A DNA stretch of 64,000 nt from Pleurocapsa minor GSE-CHR-MK 17-07R (GCA_019359125.1 JAHHHY010000009.1:1-64000); one strand, 5' to 3'; shown: positions 1 to 8,126, counted from the stretch's first letter. Translations and numbers: made by a program. The notes: generated by a model not told the origin, from the sequence alone.

Positions 1-2
1 TG

Positions 3-95
3 GTGGTTGCTGTCATGCGCAAACTCGTGCATCTGGCCTACGGCGTGCTTAAGTCAAACCGCCCCTTTGATCCTCATTTCGCATCCGCTGCTTGA
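3..95 (+). mobile_element. IS110-family transposase, C-terminal end (cut by window edge)
   Basis: An open frame runs in from the window edge and ends at a TGA. Its last 30 residues include MRKLVHLAYGVLKSNRPFDP, the pattern expected at the C-terminus of IS110/IS116/IS902-type transposases (transposase_20 region). These enzymes are DEDD recombinases that move circular insertion sequences. Only the tail is visible, so it cannot be said whether the element is intact upstream. No terminal inverted repeat is seen after the stop, which fits IS110 elements, as they usually lack them. Confidence 0.65.
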
Positions 96-340
96 CTTTC
101 AAGACGGTATCTCTCCACGATGTGGACTGAGGGGATGACTCAGGGCATATTTCTGACAAACGATGACCGTTTTTTGTCCCTCTCTGCGAAGCGGAGAGGG
201 ACGACGGAGCGCAGCAACGCAGGGTGAGGCCGGGTATTTGCCGCACAAACAGCTTAAAGCCAGCCTCACTCCTAGTTCCCCTCTCTCCAAGTTGTGGATG
301 AAGAGATGGCTCACGGCGTAGCGACGCAGGGTGAGGTTCT
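95..340. repeat. Family C intergenic repeats (two degenerate copies)
   Basis: The stretch carries two degenerate copies of a dispersed unit built from a CCTCTCC...GGAGAGG hairpin followed by GCGACGCAGGGTGAGG. A clear hairpin sits at 176-202, where GTCCCTCTCTGC pairs with GCGGAGAGGGAC. The second copy lies at about 270-336. Related units occur at 27005-27170 and 33390-33455. No convincing gene is seen here. Confidence 0.6.
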
Positions 341-520
341 TCACGCCTCCGGCGGGGTATCCGCGGACTTCTTTTTCTTAGGCCCGGATCCGCCCGACTT
401 TTTGCCTTTGGTGGGCAGTTTCGGGCCAGACCCGCTGCTGCCCGATGTGGGCTGTGACGCTTTAGGCGGGTTTGAGCTGGGCGGCTGAGGCGAGGTCTTG
501 GCGAGCAGTCTCCTGGTCAT
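341..520 (-). CDS. Possible small basic Pro/Ser/Lys-rich protein
   Basis: A 59-residue minus-strand frame starts with ATG 47 bp after the stop of the PPOX gene on the same strand. It is of low complexity: rich in Pro, Ser, Gly and Lys, with a GPKKKKS cluster near the end, and no recognisable domain or membrane segment. It could be a short disordered nucleic-acid-binding protein or simply an open frame in GC-rich DNA. The case for it is the co-directional position and the highly biased composition. I do not recognise it. Confidence 0.25.
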   Translation of the reverse strand: MTRRLLAKTSPQPPSSNPPKASQPTSGSSGSGPKLPTKGKKSGGSGPKKKKSADTPPEA

Positions 521-566
521 GCTGTGTTCCCCCGTGCACGTGATCCTTGCCCTCGATTGTACGCCT

Positions 567-956
567 TTATTCCGCGCTGGCCGCGCCGACTTTGCGGCTG
601 TTGCGGGTGTACGGCTCGGTGTCGATGCCCCAGCTAATGATGTGGCGCGCCTGAATGCGGATCAGCCCGCCGTCGGTATCGAGTGCTTCGGCCACGCCGC
701 GAATCTCGACGCCGCGTGCTTCCCACGGCGGCAGCACATCGTCAATTACAAAACTGACGCGGCCATCGCGCTGCACGTTGCGGAATTTCTTGCTCGTCCC
801 CATCTTGAAACCGCCAATATCGATGCTGTCGAGTGTCGGGTTATAGCGAAAGGTGACCGGCACGTTGTTGGGCGCGCCATCGGCGTCGATGGTGGCCAGG
901 CGTCCGAGGCGCTGTTCGCGCATGTAGGCCAGCTCGCCGGGGGTGAAGTGCGACAT
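567..956 (-). CDS. PPOX-class F420/flavin-dependent split-barrel protein
   Basis: This 129-residue protein has the pyridoxamine 5'-phosphate oxidase-like split barrel. The N-terminal segment reads LGRLATIDADGAPNNVPVTF, followed by a KFRNVQRDGRVSFVIDD strand and a GVEIRGVAEAL strand. The family includes F420-dependent reductases and FMN enzymes that reduce small aromatic or quinone substrates in the cytoplasm. The C-terminal motif reading IISWGIDTEPYTRNSR resembles F420-family PPOX proteins. The length is normal for a single barrel, and it would act as a homodimer. The substrate cannot be told from sequence. Confidence 0.8.
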   Translation of the reverse strand: MSHFTPGELAYMREQRLGRLATIDADGAPNNVPVTFRYNPTLDSIDIGGFKMGTSKKFRNVQRDGRVSFVIDDVLPPWEARGVEIRGVAEALDTDGGLIRIQARHIISWGIDTEPYTRNSRKVGAASAE

Positions 957-1114
957 GGATGTGTTCTCCGTGTGGATATTCTGAGTAACTACTATTCAGA
1001 CGGTCTGACGGGGAAAATCTGTCGCGGCTCTCATCGGATGTTTATGTTGGCGAGGGGGTGGTGATCGTCTTGGGATACAATGCCACGCGATCAGAACGAA
1101 AGGCATGGTGATTC

Positions 1115-1582
1115 GTGCAGAACAGAAAATCAATACGGCTGAAAACGTATAACTATGCTCATGATGGCGTTTATTTTGTCACCCTGTGCGTTGCAGGCAG
1201 GCAACAGCGTTTAAGCCACATTGAAGATTCTATGGTTGAACTTTCTAGGGAAGGCGCTGTGGTTGAAGAGGGGCTGCGTGAATTGTCGTCAACTTATTCC
1301 TATGTGACTCTCGATGCATTTGTCATCATGCCCGATCACCTGCATATTCTGTTGCAAATAGATGCCAAGGATAGTTTGCAGAAAGTCAAACCATTAGGGC
1401 AATTGATCGGTGCATTTAAGGTCACCACCACAAAACGCATCAGGCATGTGAATCAATTTGATGCCCTGAATGAGCCATTTCGTTGGCAGCGCAATTTCTA
1501 CGAACGTGTTGTGCGTGACGAGATCGAATTGAACACATTGCGGGCTTATATCGATACAAATCCATCTCGCTGGAAAGCATAA
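1115..1582 (+). CDS. REP-associated tyrosine transposase (RAYT, Y1_Tnp/IS200-like)
   Basis: The 155-residue product has the Y1 transposase fold. The metal-binding HUH motif is HLH at residues 75-77 within IMPDHLHILL, and the nucleophile is probably Tyr129 in RWQRNFYERVVRDE. RAYTs are single-copy, non-self-mobile relatives of IS200/IS605 transposases that cut and join REP palindromes as single strands. Perfect REP-like palindromes start 63 bp after the stop, embedded in a 35-bp direct repeat, which is the classical RAYT-REP arrangement. Codon use is visibly more AT-rich than in neighbouring genes, a hint of transfer. Start: ATG 1115 is the only good in-frame start close to the conserved region. 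Confidence 0.85.
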   Translation: MQNRKSIRLKTYNYAHDGVYFVTLCVAGRQQRLSHIEDSMVELSREGAVVEEGLRELSSTYSYVTLDAFVIMPDHLHILLQIDAKDSLQKVKPLGQLIGAFKVTTTKRIRHVNQFDALNEPFRWQRNFYERVVRDEIELNTLRAYIDTNPSRWKA

Positions 1583-1601
1583 GTCGACGGGCGCATAACA
1601 C

Positions 1602-1880
1602 CCGGCGTAAAGACAGCCCAAGATGACCCAGCGAGTCGGCTTATGTAGGGGCGCGTCGCGACGCGCCCGGAAGTCCCCAATTCACAAGTCTTCGGTTCTC
1701 TGCGAACGTGACGCATGGGTTTAAGCGGTTTCGTGTAAATGTGAGTCGGCGGGCGCGTCGCGACGCGCCCCTACACCTCAACCTTGCTGAGGGGAAATTA
1801 CCCGCGTAACCGCCGGCGTAAAGACAGCCCAAGATGACCCAGCGAGTCCGCCCGTGTAGGGGCGCGTCGCGACGCGCCCG
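1602..1880. repeat. REP/BIME-like array beside the RAYT gene
   Basis: Three copies of the family A palindrome, GTAGGGGCGCGTCGCGACGC plus CCC, lie at 1645-1670, 1747-1774 (inverted) and 1856-1880. An identical 35-bp direct repeat, beginning CCGGCGTAAAGACAGCCCAA, precedes the first and third copies at 1602-1637 and 1813-1848. The larger unit of direct repeat, spacer and palindrome is therefore itself tandemly duplicated, with an inverted copy between. This fills the whole gap between the RAYT gene and the aminotransferase gene; nothing else is seen. Confidence 0.85.
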
Positions 1881-1911
1881 AGAGTCCTGCAAACATACCT
1901 TGTGCCAAAAC

Positions 1912-3150
1912 CTACGCCTTCGCGGCCATCATTTCCTTAAGCACGCTGCCCAGGCGGCGGATGCCCTCGACGATGCGTTCAGGGCGCGCATTGGAATAAT
2001 TCAGGCGGAACGTGTTCGCGCCGGTGCCTTCCGGGCCGACGTAAAAGCCGTCGCCGGGCACGAACGCCACCTTTTGCTTCACGGCTTCCTGCAAGACCTG
2101 CACGGCATCCATGCCTTCGGGCAAGGTGACCATCAGGAACAGGCCGCCGGTCGGGCGCGTCCAGGTGACGCCTTCGGGGAAGGCTTCTTCCAGCGTCGCC
2201 AGCATCAGGTCGCGGCGTTCGCGGTAGACGCGGCGCAGCGTGGCCACGTGCGTCTCCAGCATCTGCGGGTCGCGCAGCAGTTCGTAGGTGATGAACTGCG
2301 AAAGCGTGCTCGTATGCAGGTCGGTGGCCTGCTTCACCTGCACCAGCTTGTCGATGACGGGCAGGGCGGCGGCCACCCAGCCGACGCGCAGGCCCGGCGT
2401 CAGCGTCTTGGAGAAGGTGCCCGCGTACATCACGCTGCCGTCGATATCGCGGCTGCCGCGTGCCTCGGCTTCCAGCTCCAGCACGGTGGGCATCTTTTCG
2501 CCCTCAAACACCAGGTCGCCATACGGGTCGTCCTCATACATCGGCAGGCCGTAATGCGCCAGCAGGCGGCCGAGGTGGGCGCGGCGGTTGGCGCTCATGG
2601 TCGTCCCCTGCGGATTCTGGAATGACGGAATCGAATACAGCAGCTTGAAGGCATCTGGCTCGGCGGCCAGCACCGGCTCCAGCGCCTCGATGATCATGCC
2701 GTTTTCGTCGGTGGGGATGGCGGTGAAGTCGGGCATATACGGCTTCCATGCCTGCAGCATGCCCACGTAGGTCGGATTCTCGACAATCACGCGGTCACCC
2801 TCGTCCAGCAGCACGCGCGCACACAGGTCCAGCGCCTGCTGCGACCCGCTGAGGATGAGGATGTTATCGGGCGACACATTTAGCTTTCCGCTCGCCGACA
2901 TGCGCTCGGCGATCCAGCCGCGCAGCTCGGCCATGCCTTCGGTGGTGCTGTACTGCAAGGCTTCGCGGCCGCGTTCGTGCAGCACGGTATCGGTCGCCTC
3001 GCGGATTCTGTCCACCGGGAACAGCTCCGGCGCCGGCAGGCCGCCCGCAAACGAGATCATGTCCGGCTGGCTGGTCAGCTTCAGAATCTCGCGCACGGTG
3101 GAGCGTTTCATCTGGGCGGTGCGGTGGGCGAATTGGGTGTCCCAGTTCAT
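1912..3150 (-). CDS. PLP-dependent aminotransferase (2-aminoadipate/LysN-MocR type)
   Basis: A fold-type I class I/II aminotransferase of 412 residues. The N-terminus has the typical SQPDMISFAGGLPAPELFP signature of 2-aminoadipate and branched-chain/aromatic aminotransferases. The cofactor lysine is in AGTFSKTLTPGLRVGW at about residue 248, and YEDDPYGDL and NYSNARPERI also match. The ATG at 3150 is preceded by GGAGAA at good spacing; an ATG 36 bp further upstream has no such site. It transfers amino groups between amino acids and 2-oxoglutarate in the cytosol. The exact substrate is uncertain; lysine/2-aminoadipate metabolism is the closest match. It lacks the DNA-binding domain of true MocR regulators. 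Confidence 0.85.
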   Translation of the reverse strand: MNWDTQFAHRTAQMKRSTVREILKLTSQPDMISFAGGLPAPELFPVDRIREATDTVLHERGREALQYSTTEGMAELRGWIAERMSASGKLNVSPDNILILSGSQQALDLCARVLLDEGDRVIVENPTYVGMLQAWKPYMPDFTAIPTDENGMIIEALEPVLAAEPDAFKLLYSIPSFQNPQGTTMSANRRAHLGRLLAHYGLPMYEDDPYGDLVFEGEKMPTVLELEAEARGSRDIDGSVMYAGTFSKTLTPGLRVGWVAAALPVIDKLVQVKQATDLHTSTLSQFITYELLRDPQMLETHVATLRRVYRERRDLMLATLEEAFPEGVTWTRPTGGLFLMVTLPEGMDAVQVLQEAVKQKVAFVPGDGFYVGPEGTGANTFRLNYSNARPERIVEGIRRLGSVLKEMMAAKA

Positions 3151-3370
3151 GGTGGCACGTTCTCCAAATATTGCAATCGTCATCAATTTTCGTCACAAGA
3201 TGGCACAAGTCTAATCGAGGAGCGCACGAATGTCATGCAGGCCATTAGGCCGGGCTGATCTGATGCGCAAAGTGACCCGTTCAGGCTTGTTTTCAAGCGG
3301 AGACTTCGTGTAGTCGAGGTTTGTATCAGTCCACACGAGCCAGGCCCGTCAGGCCAGACGCGCCAGGGTG

Positions 3371-3379
3371 TGCTATAAT
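3371..3379 (+). promoter_or_regulatory. Extended -10 promoter
   Basis: TGCTATAAT is an exact extended -10 box (TG-n-TATAAT) about 40 bp upstream of the ATG at 3419. No good -35 hexamer lies 17 bp upstream, which is usual for extended -10 promoters. It probably drives the two tandem paralogues that follow. Confidence 0.5.
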
Positions 3380-3418
3380 TAGATAAAATACTGATTTCTA
3401 AATGGAGTACCCTCAACT

Positions 3419-3898
3419 ATGACTATCCTCTTCATCGATTACGATCCTGTCCGTGGTGGTTTTGAGCTGCGCTTTGGCGACCCCCGGGGGGTGGCCACGG
3501 GCGACCCGTATACCGGCAAAATTTCCATTTTCCGCCACGAGGCGAATGACAAGATCACCGGCATCTGGAGCGAGGGCGAGGCCAACGGCATCCATTTGCT
3601 GGGCGATGACGAGTTCAGCGGCATCGCGCACGACATCATCCATGTGCGGCAGAACGGGCCCACGCCCGGCCCGATCCAGGTCGTGCAGACCGAGACTGAC
3701 TTCACCGTGAAATTTGCCCCGCACCTGCTGCCTGAAAATCAGGTGCTGCGCACGGAGACCTTTGCCTCTGACGCCGTGCAGGTGTCGTTTCTGGAGGGTG
3801 AACCCGCCAGGGTGGCCAGCATCCGCTTCAAATCAGACGCGGTGGCGGCGGTGTTCCCCATCCGCGAGATTCACACGAAATGGGAAACCTTCCAGTAA
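3419..3898 (+). CDS. Unknown protein, paralogue 1 of a tandem pair
   Basis: A soluble 159-residue protein that I do not recognise. It begins MTILFIDYDPVRGGFELRFG and is predicted to be mostly beta-strand, with no signal peptide, membrane segment or obvious catalytic motif. It shares its N-terminal DYDP/EYDP...GGFELRFGD motif, the RHE...KITxxW segment, the PGPIQVVQ/IGPIRIVQ segment and the general plan with the next gene, so the pair arose by tandem duplication. An extended -10 promoter lies just upstream. Start: the only ATG ahead of the conserved motif, after GGAGTACCC. Confidence 0.65.
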   Translation: MTILFIDYDPVRGGFELRFGDPRGVATGDPYTGKISIFRHEANDKITGIWSEGEANGIHLLGDDEFSGIAHDIIHVRQNGPTPGPIQVVQTETDFTVKFAPHLLPENQVLRTETFASDAVQVSFLEGEPARVASIRFKSDAVAAVFPIREIHTKWETFQ

Positions 3899-3953
3899 GG
3901 CCGGCTTTGGGCAGAGGCCAGTTGTTCGCATACATAGAGTAAAGCTGCTCAGC

Positions 3954-4466
3954 ATGACAACACTGTATATCGAGTATGATCCCCATCAGGGCGGATTCGA
4001 ATTGCGCTTCGGGGACACCGAACGGGTGTCTTCAGGCGCGAGCCTCGCCGGCAATCTGATGGTTTCCAGGCATGAGCACAGCCATAAAATCACCGCCCTG
4101 TGGACGGCCGATGAGCAGGGTGGCATCTCGCTGCTGGGCGCGCAGGAATTTGGCCATCACGGGGTGCAGCCGTATCCGGACGAGCGGCTGATTCCCCTCA
4201 ACCGCGACGAAACCCGCATCGGCCCGATTCGCATCGTCCAGAGCGCGGATGACCTGACGCTCTGGTTTGGCGAGCATCTGGCCACGCCAGACGATGCGCT
4301 GCACACCGACATGATCGTGCCCGATGCGGTCTGGGTGACCTTTATCACCCGGCAGCCGGACGGCAGGCCGCTCGTGCAGGTGCTGAGCACCCGCTTCACG
4401 GCCGCCGCGCTGCATGCAGACTTTCCGCTTCAGGACGCCCGTGTGGAAGAACACGACTTTCAATAG
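3954..4466 (+). CDS. Unknown protein, paralogue 2 of a tandem pair
   Basis: A 170-residue paralogue of the preceding protein, beginning MTTLYIEYDPHQGGFELRFG. The frame is open further upstream, but the ATG at 3954 aligns exactly with the start of the sister gene, so the upstream extension is rejected. Compared with the first copy it has an insertion around the RIGPIRIVQ segment and a longer C-terminus ending in acidic and His residues. Spacing to the first gene is 55 bp, so co-transcription is likely. Function unknown; the family was not recognised. Confidence 0.65.
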   Translation: MTTLYIEYDPHQGGFELRFGDTERVSSGASLAGNLMVSRHEHSHKITALWTADEQGGISLLGAQEFGHHGVQPYPDERLIPLNRDETRIGPIRIVQSADDLTLWFGEHLATPDDALHTDMIVPDAVWVTFITRQPDGRPLVQVLSTRFTAAALHADFPLQDARVEEHDFQ

Positions 4467-4488
4467 CCCGACACGGCCCTTTTGTGCA

Positions 4489-4494
4489 TATAAT
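4489..4494 (+). promoter_or_regulatory. Candidate -10 box ahead of the first Uma2 gene
   Basis: A perfect TATAAT lies 40 bp upstream of the ATG at 4534, within TTGTGCATATAATTCGG. The -35 region is weak. It suggests this Uma2 gene has its own promoter rather than being read only from the upstream pair. Confidence 0.4.
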
Positions 4495-4533
4495 TCGGCT
4501 ATCCGGGCATGAGTTTTTTGCAGGAATGCACAG

Positions 4534-5079
4534 ATGGCGCTTCCACAGCCTTCAACCAAACAGGTGACGATTCCTGAATTCGCGGAATGGATCGCGCTTC
4601 CCGAACATGCCGAGCTGCGCTTTGAGCTGATCGACGGGGAGATTCGCCAGGTGCCGTCCAATCCGTATTCGTCATGGATCGTCCAGAAAATCCTCGCGGC
4701 ACTGGTGGTTTACCTCCAGCAGCATCCCATCGGCTACGTGACCGGCGAGGCGGCAGGATATCAGATCGGCGGGCAGGTGCTGTCGCCGGATGGCGCGTTT
4801 GTAACCACGCTTCCGGCGCGGCAGGGCTTCAATACTGAACTGCCAAAGCTGGTCATCGAGGTTATCTCGCCCACCGACCGCAGCGCAGATGTAATGCTGA
4901 AGCTGCGCAAATATGGCGCGGCAGGTGTCACGGCCTGGGTGGTATACCCGGAGCAGAAGACTGTGGATGTGTGGGTGCCCGGCCAGCCCGTCGTCAGTCT
5001 GGGCCTGGACGAGGCACTGACCGCGCCGGACATCCTGCCCGGCTTCTCGCTCAGCGTCCGCGCTGTGGTGGAAGATTAA
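4534..5079 (+). CDS. Uma2-family (DUF820) putative endonuclease
   Basis: A 181-residue member of the Uma2/DUF820 family, a branch of the PD-(D/E)XK nuclease fold. Visible landmarks are the N-terminal FELIDGEIRQV segment, LSPDGAFV (the PD motif), PKLVIEVISPTDR (the E-x-K region, here with Ile where Lys is common) and KYGAAGVTAWVVYPEQKTV. The usual length is about 180-200 residues. Cellular function is unknown for the family, which is greatly expanded in Cyanobacteria and Chloroflexota. Four copies or remnants occur in 6 kb here. The missing E-x-K lysine may mean a shifted active site or loss of activity. Confidence 0.85.
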   Translation: MALPQPSTKQVTIPEFAEWIALPEHAELRFELIDGEIRQVPSNPYSSWIVQKILAALVVYLQQHPIGYVTGEAAGYQIGGQVLSPDGAFVTTLPARQGFNTELPKLVIEVISPTDRSADVMLKLRKYGAAGVTAWVVYPEQKTVDVWVPGQPVVSLGLDEALTAPDILPGFSLSVRAVVED

Positions 5080-5093
5080 GGGGAGACAATCCA

Positions 5094-5543
5094 GTGGTGC
5101 GGATCACAGACGCCTGTACTCCAGTGACAGAATCAGACATTCAGGCCTTTGAAACGCATCTGAATGCGCGACTACCTGAAGAGTATCGACAATTCCTGAT
5201 GCAGCACAATGGGGGCAAGCCTGAACCCAGCGTGTTTCGGGTTGATATTGATGGTTTTCCGAATGAAGATCGCATCACCTGTTTTCTTTGTCTGAGCGAC
5301 ACAGAACACGACAGCCTGAGCAGATATCTAAAAAAATATCGAGACAGGATTCCAGTTAATCTGCTGCCCATCGCGCTACCGCTGGCTGTCGATCTGGTGT
5401 GTCTGTCCATTTCCGGCGACGATTACGGCACTGTCTACTTCTGGGATCATAACTGGGAAAGTGATGAACTGGATTACACCAATGTCCATTTTATTGCACA
5501 CAGCTTCAATGAACTGCTGAACAACCTCTACCCTGAGGACTAG
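5094..5543 (+). CDS. SMI1/KNR4-family protein
   Basis: A 149-residue protein with the SMI1/KNR4 (SUKH) pattern: an N-terminal ESDIQAFETHLNARLPEEYR helix, FLMQHNGGKPE, then a beta-rich centre with DLVCLSISGDDYGTVYFWDH, typical of the superfamily. Bacterial members are often immunity proteins against polymorphic toxins, though many are orphans. Start: GTG 5094 follows AAGGGGAGA, a strong ribosome-binding site, and lies 14 bp after the Uma2 stop; there is no ATG. Composition is more AT-rich than the surrounding genes. No cognate toxin is seen nearby, so an immunity role is only a possibility. Confidence 0.7.
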   Translation: MVRITDACTPVTESDIQAFETHLNARLPEEYRQFLMQHNGGKPEPSVFRVDIDGFPNEDRITCFLCLSDTEHDSLSRYLKKYRDRIPVNLLPIALPLAVDLVCLSISGDDYGTVYFWDHNWESDELDYTNVHFIAHSFNELLNNLYPED

Positions 5544-5593
5544 TGAAACACGCAATTGTTTGGGTGATCCGATCTGCTTGACCTTCGCGCGAG

Positions 5594-5622
5594 TTGCGCA
5601 GCATGTCTATTTCCTCTACAAT
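5594..5622 (+). promoter_or_regulatory. Promoter of the VOC gene
   Basis: TTGCGC (5594-5599) and TACAAT (5617-5622) are separated by exactly 17 bp, matching the -35/-10 layout. The palindromic operator at 5623-5638 abuts the -10 box, so it would cover the transcription start and suit repression. Confidence 0.5.
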
Positions 5623-5638
5623 CAGAATATCTGTTCTG
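5623..5638. promoter_or_regulatory. LexA-type operator, site 1
   Basis: CAGAATATCTGTTCTG is identical at 15 of 16 bases to the reverse complement of the site at 30343-30358, which lies upstream of a short LexA-like HTH gene. The core GAAT-N4-GTTC resembles the Gram-positive SOS box (GAAC-N4-GTTC). It overlaps the expected start of transcription of the VOC gene. Confidence 0.55.
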
Positions 5639-5658
5639 ACTGCGCGAGGCAAACCCCC

Positions 5659-6057
5659 ATGACCAGCACCCCACCCATGCTCAGCAAGCTCAGCCCCATG
5701 ATCCCTGCCGGAAAAGACATCCGGGCAGCGGTCGACTTTTATGAACACACGCTGGGCTTCACGGTGACGTACAAGGCCGACGACTGGGGCATGGTCATCC
5801 TGCAGCGGGGCGAGGTGGAAATTATGCTGGCGAACAGTGATGATCCGCACACGGCCGCGCAGACCAGCTTTCGCATTCAGGTGTCGGACGTGAACGCGTT
5901 GTACGCCGAGTACAAGGCGCACGGCATCGCCCCGTTTGAACAGCCCGATGGCGCAGGGCTGGGCACGGTCCGGCAGATGCCCTGGGGCACGCGTGAGTTT
6001 CCGGTGCGCGACCTGGCCGGTGTGTGCATCACATTTTACGAGCGCGTGGCGCGCTAG
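5659..6057 (+). CDS. VOC-superfamily protein (glyoxalase/bleomycin-resistance type)
   Basis: A 132-residue vicinal-oxygen-chelate protein. It shows the repeated beta-alpha-beta-beta-beta modules: SPMIPAGKDIRAAVDFYEHT then LGFTV, WGMVILQRGEVEIML, SFRIQVSDVNALYAEYKAHG and REFPVRDLAGVCITFYE. The C-terminal RDLAGVCITF motif is typical of bleomycin-resistance-like members, which bind drugs as dimers, or of small glyoxalases. The ATG at 5659 sets the normal family length; the longer frame upstream would run through the promoter. A LexA-type operator sits 20 bp upstream, so induction by DNA damage is plausible and would fit a role against a DNA-cleaving drug. That link is inference. Confidence 0.75.
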   Translation: MTSTPPMLSKLSPMIPAGKDIRAAVDFYEHTLGFTVTYKADDWGMVILQRGEVEIMLANSDDPHTAAQTSFRIQVSDVNALYAEYKAHGIAPFEQPDGAGLGTVRQMPWGTREFPVRDLAGVCITFYERVAR

Positions 6058-6104
6058 GCAGTAGAGCGACCACGGGCGACTCACGGCGTGCCCATAGGAA
6101 TTGT

Positions 6105-6165
6105 CTTTAGAAAGCGAAAGAACGCTTAACCGCCAAGACGCCAAGAACGCCAAGACATCATAGGC
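6105..6165. repeat. Family D dispersed repeat
   Basis: The tract GCTTAACCGCCAAGACGCCA, continuing AGAACGCCAAGACA, contains three near-copies of CGCCAAGA(A/C). A related copy is at 33298-33336 (CGAAAGCGCGCTTAACCGCC...). No coding potential. It may be a mobile or rearrangement-associated fragment. Confidence 0.5.
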
Positions 6166-6201
6166 GCCTCACGACGCCCGCCGTCTCATACGCTCAAAAC
6201 T

Positions 6202-6243
6202 AAAAAGAACAGGCCCGACGAATGCCGAACCCGTTCTTTTTAC
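6202..6243. terminator. Bidirectional terminator downstream of ilvD
   Basis: AAAAAGAAC at 6202-6210 pairs with GTTCTTTTT at 6233-6241, with an inner GGC/GCC stem, giving A/T tracts on both sides. It lies between the convergent VOC and ilvD genes and can serve both. Confidence 0.7.
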
Positions 6244-6278
6244 CTTTTAACTTTCTGCCTTTTAACTGATCTGTGTCC

Positions 6279-8003
6279 TTACCGCGCCAGACTGTGCCGC
6301 GTGTTGGTGACCGCGCCGTCATTGGCCTGCGCCACCGACCGCGCATACTTGGCAAACACGCCGCTGGTATAGCGCGGGGTCGGCGGCTGCCATGCCATCC
6401 GGCGCTGCGCCAGAACTTCTTCGCTCAGGTCGACATTGATCGTGCGCGCATCGATATCAATCAGGATGGTGTCGCCTTCCTGCAGCAGGCCAATCGGCCC
6501 GCCGACTGCTGCTTCCGGCGCCACATGCCCAATCATCAGGCCGCGTGTCGCCCCGCTGAAGCGCCCGTCGGTCAGCATGGCCACGCTGCCGCCCAGCCCC
6601 TGTCCCGCCAGCGCCGCCGTGATTTGCAGCATTTCCTGCATGCCCGGCCCGCCCACGGGGCCTTCGTAGCGGATGACGACGATATCGTTAGGCACAATCT
6701 CGGTGCGCTTGACCGCCTCGAACGCCTCAATCTCGCTGTTGAACACGCGCGCCCGCCCGCGGAACTGACGTGGCTCGGTGCCCTTCAGCTTGACCACGCA
6801 GCCATCCGGCGCCACATTCCCCTTCAGGATATGCAGGCCGCCATTGGCATAAATCGGATTGTCGAACGTGCGGATGACTTCCTGGCCGGGGGTCTCGCGC
6901 GCGGTCGATGCTTCCTCGGCCAGCGTCTTGCCTGTGCAGGTGATGGCCGAGCCATCGACGTAGCTGGCATCCACCAGCCGCTTGGCCAGCAGGCGGTTGC
7001 CGCCCGCCTTATACATCTCGGTCGCGACATACTTGCCGGCCGGCTTCAGGTCGCAGATCAGCGGGGTGTGCTTGCTGATTTCCTCGATATCGTCGATGGT
7101 GAAGGGCACGCCTGCCTCGCGGGCGATGGCGATGCTGTGCAGCACAGCATTGGTGCTGCCGCCGCTGGCCGCCACTGCCGCGATGCCATTTTCCAGGGAC
7201 TTGCGTGTGATGATCGTGCTGGGGCGCAGGTCATTGTGTACCATCTGCATGATCAGCTCACCGGCGTTCAGCGAGACGCGGTCTTTGCCCTCGTCCATCG
7301 CCGGGATATCGGCCATGCCCATCGGGCAGATGCCGATGAACTCGGCGAACATGCCCATCGTGTTGGCGGTGAACTGGCCGCCGCATGCGCCTGGCCCGGG
7401 GCACGCCACGTCTTCCATTTCCTTCAGCTCTTCAGCGGTGATCTTGCCCGCCTGGTACGCGCCGATGTACTCGTACACGTCCTGCACGGTCACATCTTTG
7501 CCCTGATAATTGCCCGCGGCGATGCTGCCGCCGTACAGCATGATCGCCGGCACATCCATGCGGATGAGCGCCATAATCGTGCCCGGCATGGTCTTGTCGC
7601 ACGCGCTCAGCGCGATGATGCCGTCGAAAAAGTTCCCGCGCGAGACCAGCTCAATCGAGTCGGCGATCACTTCGCGGCTCATCAGGCTGGCCTTCATGCC
7701 CTCAGTGCCCATGGTGATGCCGTCGCTGATGCTGACGGTGTTGAATTCCAGCGGCGTGCCGCCCGCCTTGCGGATGCCCTCTTTGACCTTCGCGGCCAGG
7801 CGGCGCAGGTGAAAGTTACACGGGCCGATTTCGGTCCAGGTATTGGCGATGCCGATCAGCGGCCTGGCCAGGTCGTCGTCGGTCAGGCCGATGGCCTTGA
7901 GCATGGCGCGCGCACCAGCCCGGTCGACGCCTTCCAGCAGGGTGCGGCTGCGCAGTTTTTGCGCGGTTTCCAGCCCCGCGCGGATTTCGGGGGAATCAGT
8001 CAT
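6279..8003 (-). CDS. ilvD: Dihydroxy-acid dehydratase
   Basis: IlvD dehydrates 2,3-dihydroxy-isovalerate and 2,3-dihydroxy-3-methylvalerate to the 2-oxoacid precursors of valine, leucine and isoleucine, using an Fe-S cluster and Mg2+. The protein has the family motifs [49 protein letters not shown] and [16 protein letters not shown], whose three cysteines are the cluster ligands. [17 protein letters not shown] lies in the C-terminal domain. ATG 8003 (574 residues) is preceded by GGAG at 7 nt and is preferred over an ATG six codons upstream, which has no good site. The length is normal for the shorter IlvD/Edd subfamily. It stands alone, with no other ilv gene nearby. Confidence 0.95.
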   Translation of the reverse strand: MTDSPEIRAGLETAQKLRSRTLLEGVDRAGARAMLKAIGLTDDDLARPLIGIANTWTEIGPCNFHLRRLAAKVKEGIRKAGGTPLEFNTVSISDGITMGTEGMKASLMSREVIADSIELVSRGNFFDGIIALSACDKTMPGTIMALIRMDVPAIMLYGGSIAAGNYQGKDVTVQDVYEYIGAYQAGKITAEELKEMEDVACPGPGACGGQFTANTMGMFAEFIGICPMGMADIPAMDEGKDRVSLNAGELIMQMVHNDLRPSTIITRKSLENGIAAVAASGGSTNAVLHSIAIAREAGVPFTIDDIEEISKHTPLICDLKPAGKYVATEMYKAGGNRLLAKRLVDASYVDGSAITCTGKTLAEEASTARETPGQEVIRTFDNPIYANGGLHILKGNVAPDGCVVKLKGTEPRQFRGRARVFNSEIEAFEAVKRTEIVPNDIVVIRYEGPVGGPGMQEMLQITAALAGQGLGGSVAMLTDGRFSGATRGLMIGHVAPEAAVGGPIGLLQEGDTILIDIDARTINVDLSEEVLAQRRMAWQPPTPRYTSGVFAKYARSVAQANDGAVTNTRHSLAR

Positions 8004-8126
8004 GAGAAAAACTCCAGTCAAAAAACACCTTTGGGATTGAACGCCTATAGTGTAGCGCGAAAATCAGTCTCCCGAAAAATGGCGTTATACTGGTGGTCAT
8101 ACGCATGTGGAGGCAGCGCAATTCCT

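Noticed and set aside
1645-1880. CRISPR array at the closely spaced repeats
   Set aside because: Only three copies, alternating orientation, irregular spacing and no cas genes; REP/BIME explains them better.
6058-6278. tRNA or other structured RNA gene in the gap with the strong hairpin
   Set aside because: The hairpin is a bidirectional terminator with A/T tracts; no tRNA features such as a T-loop GGTTCGAATCC were found here or elsewhere in the window.
6273-8126. Very long open frame opposite ilvD, in phase with the Uma2 gene at 8127
   Set aside because: It is the antisense of the well-conserved ilvD gene; His/Arg/Ala-rich text without any domain. Only the part from ATG 8127 is a real protein.
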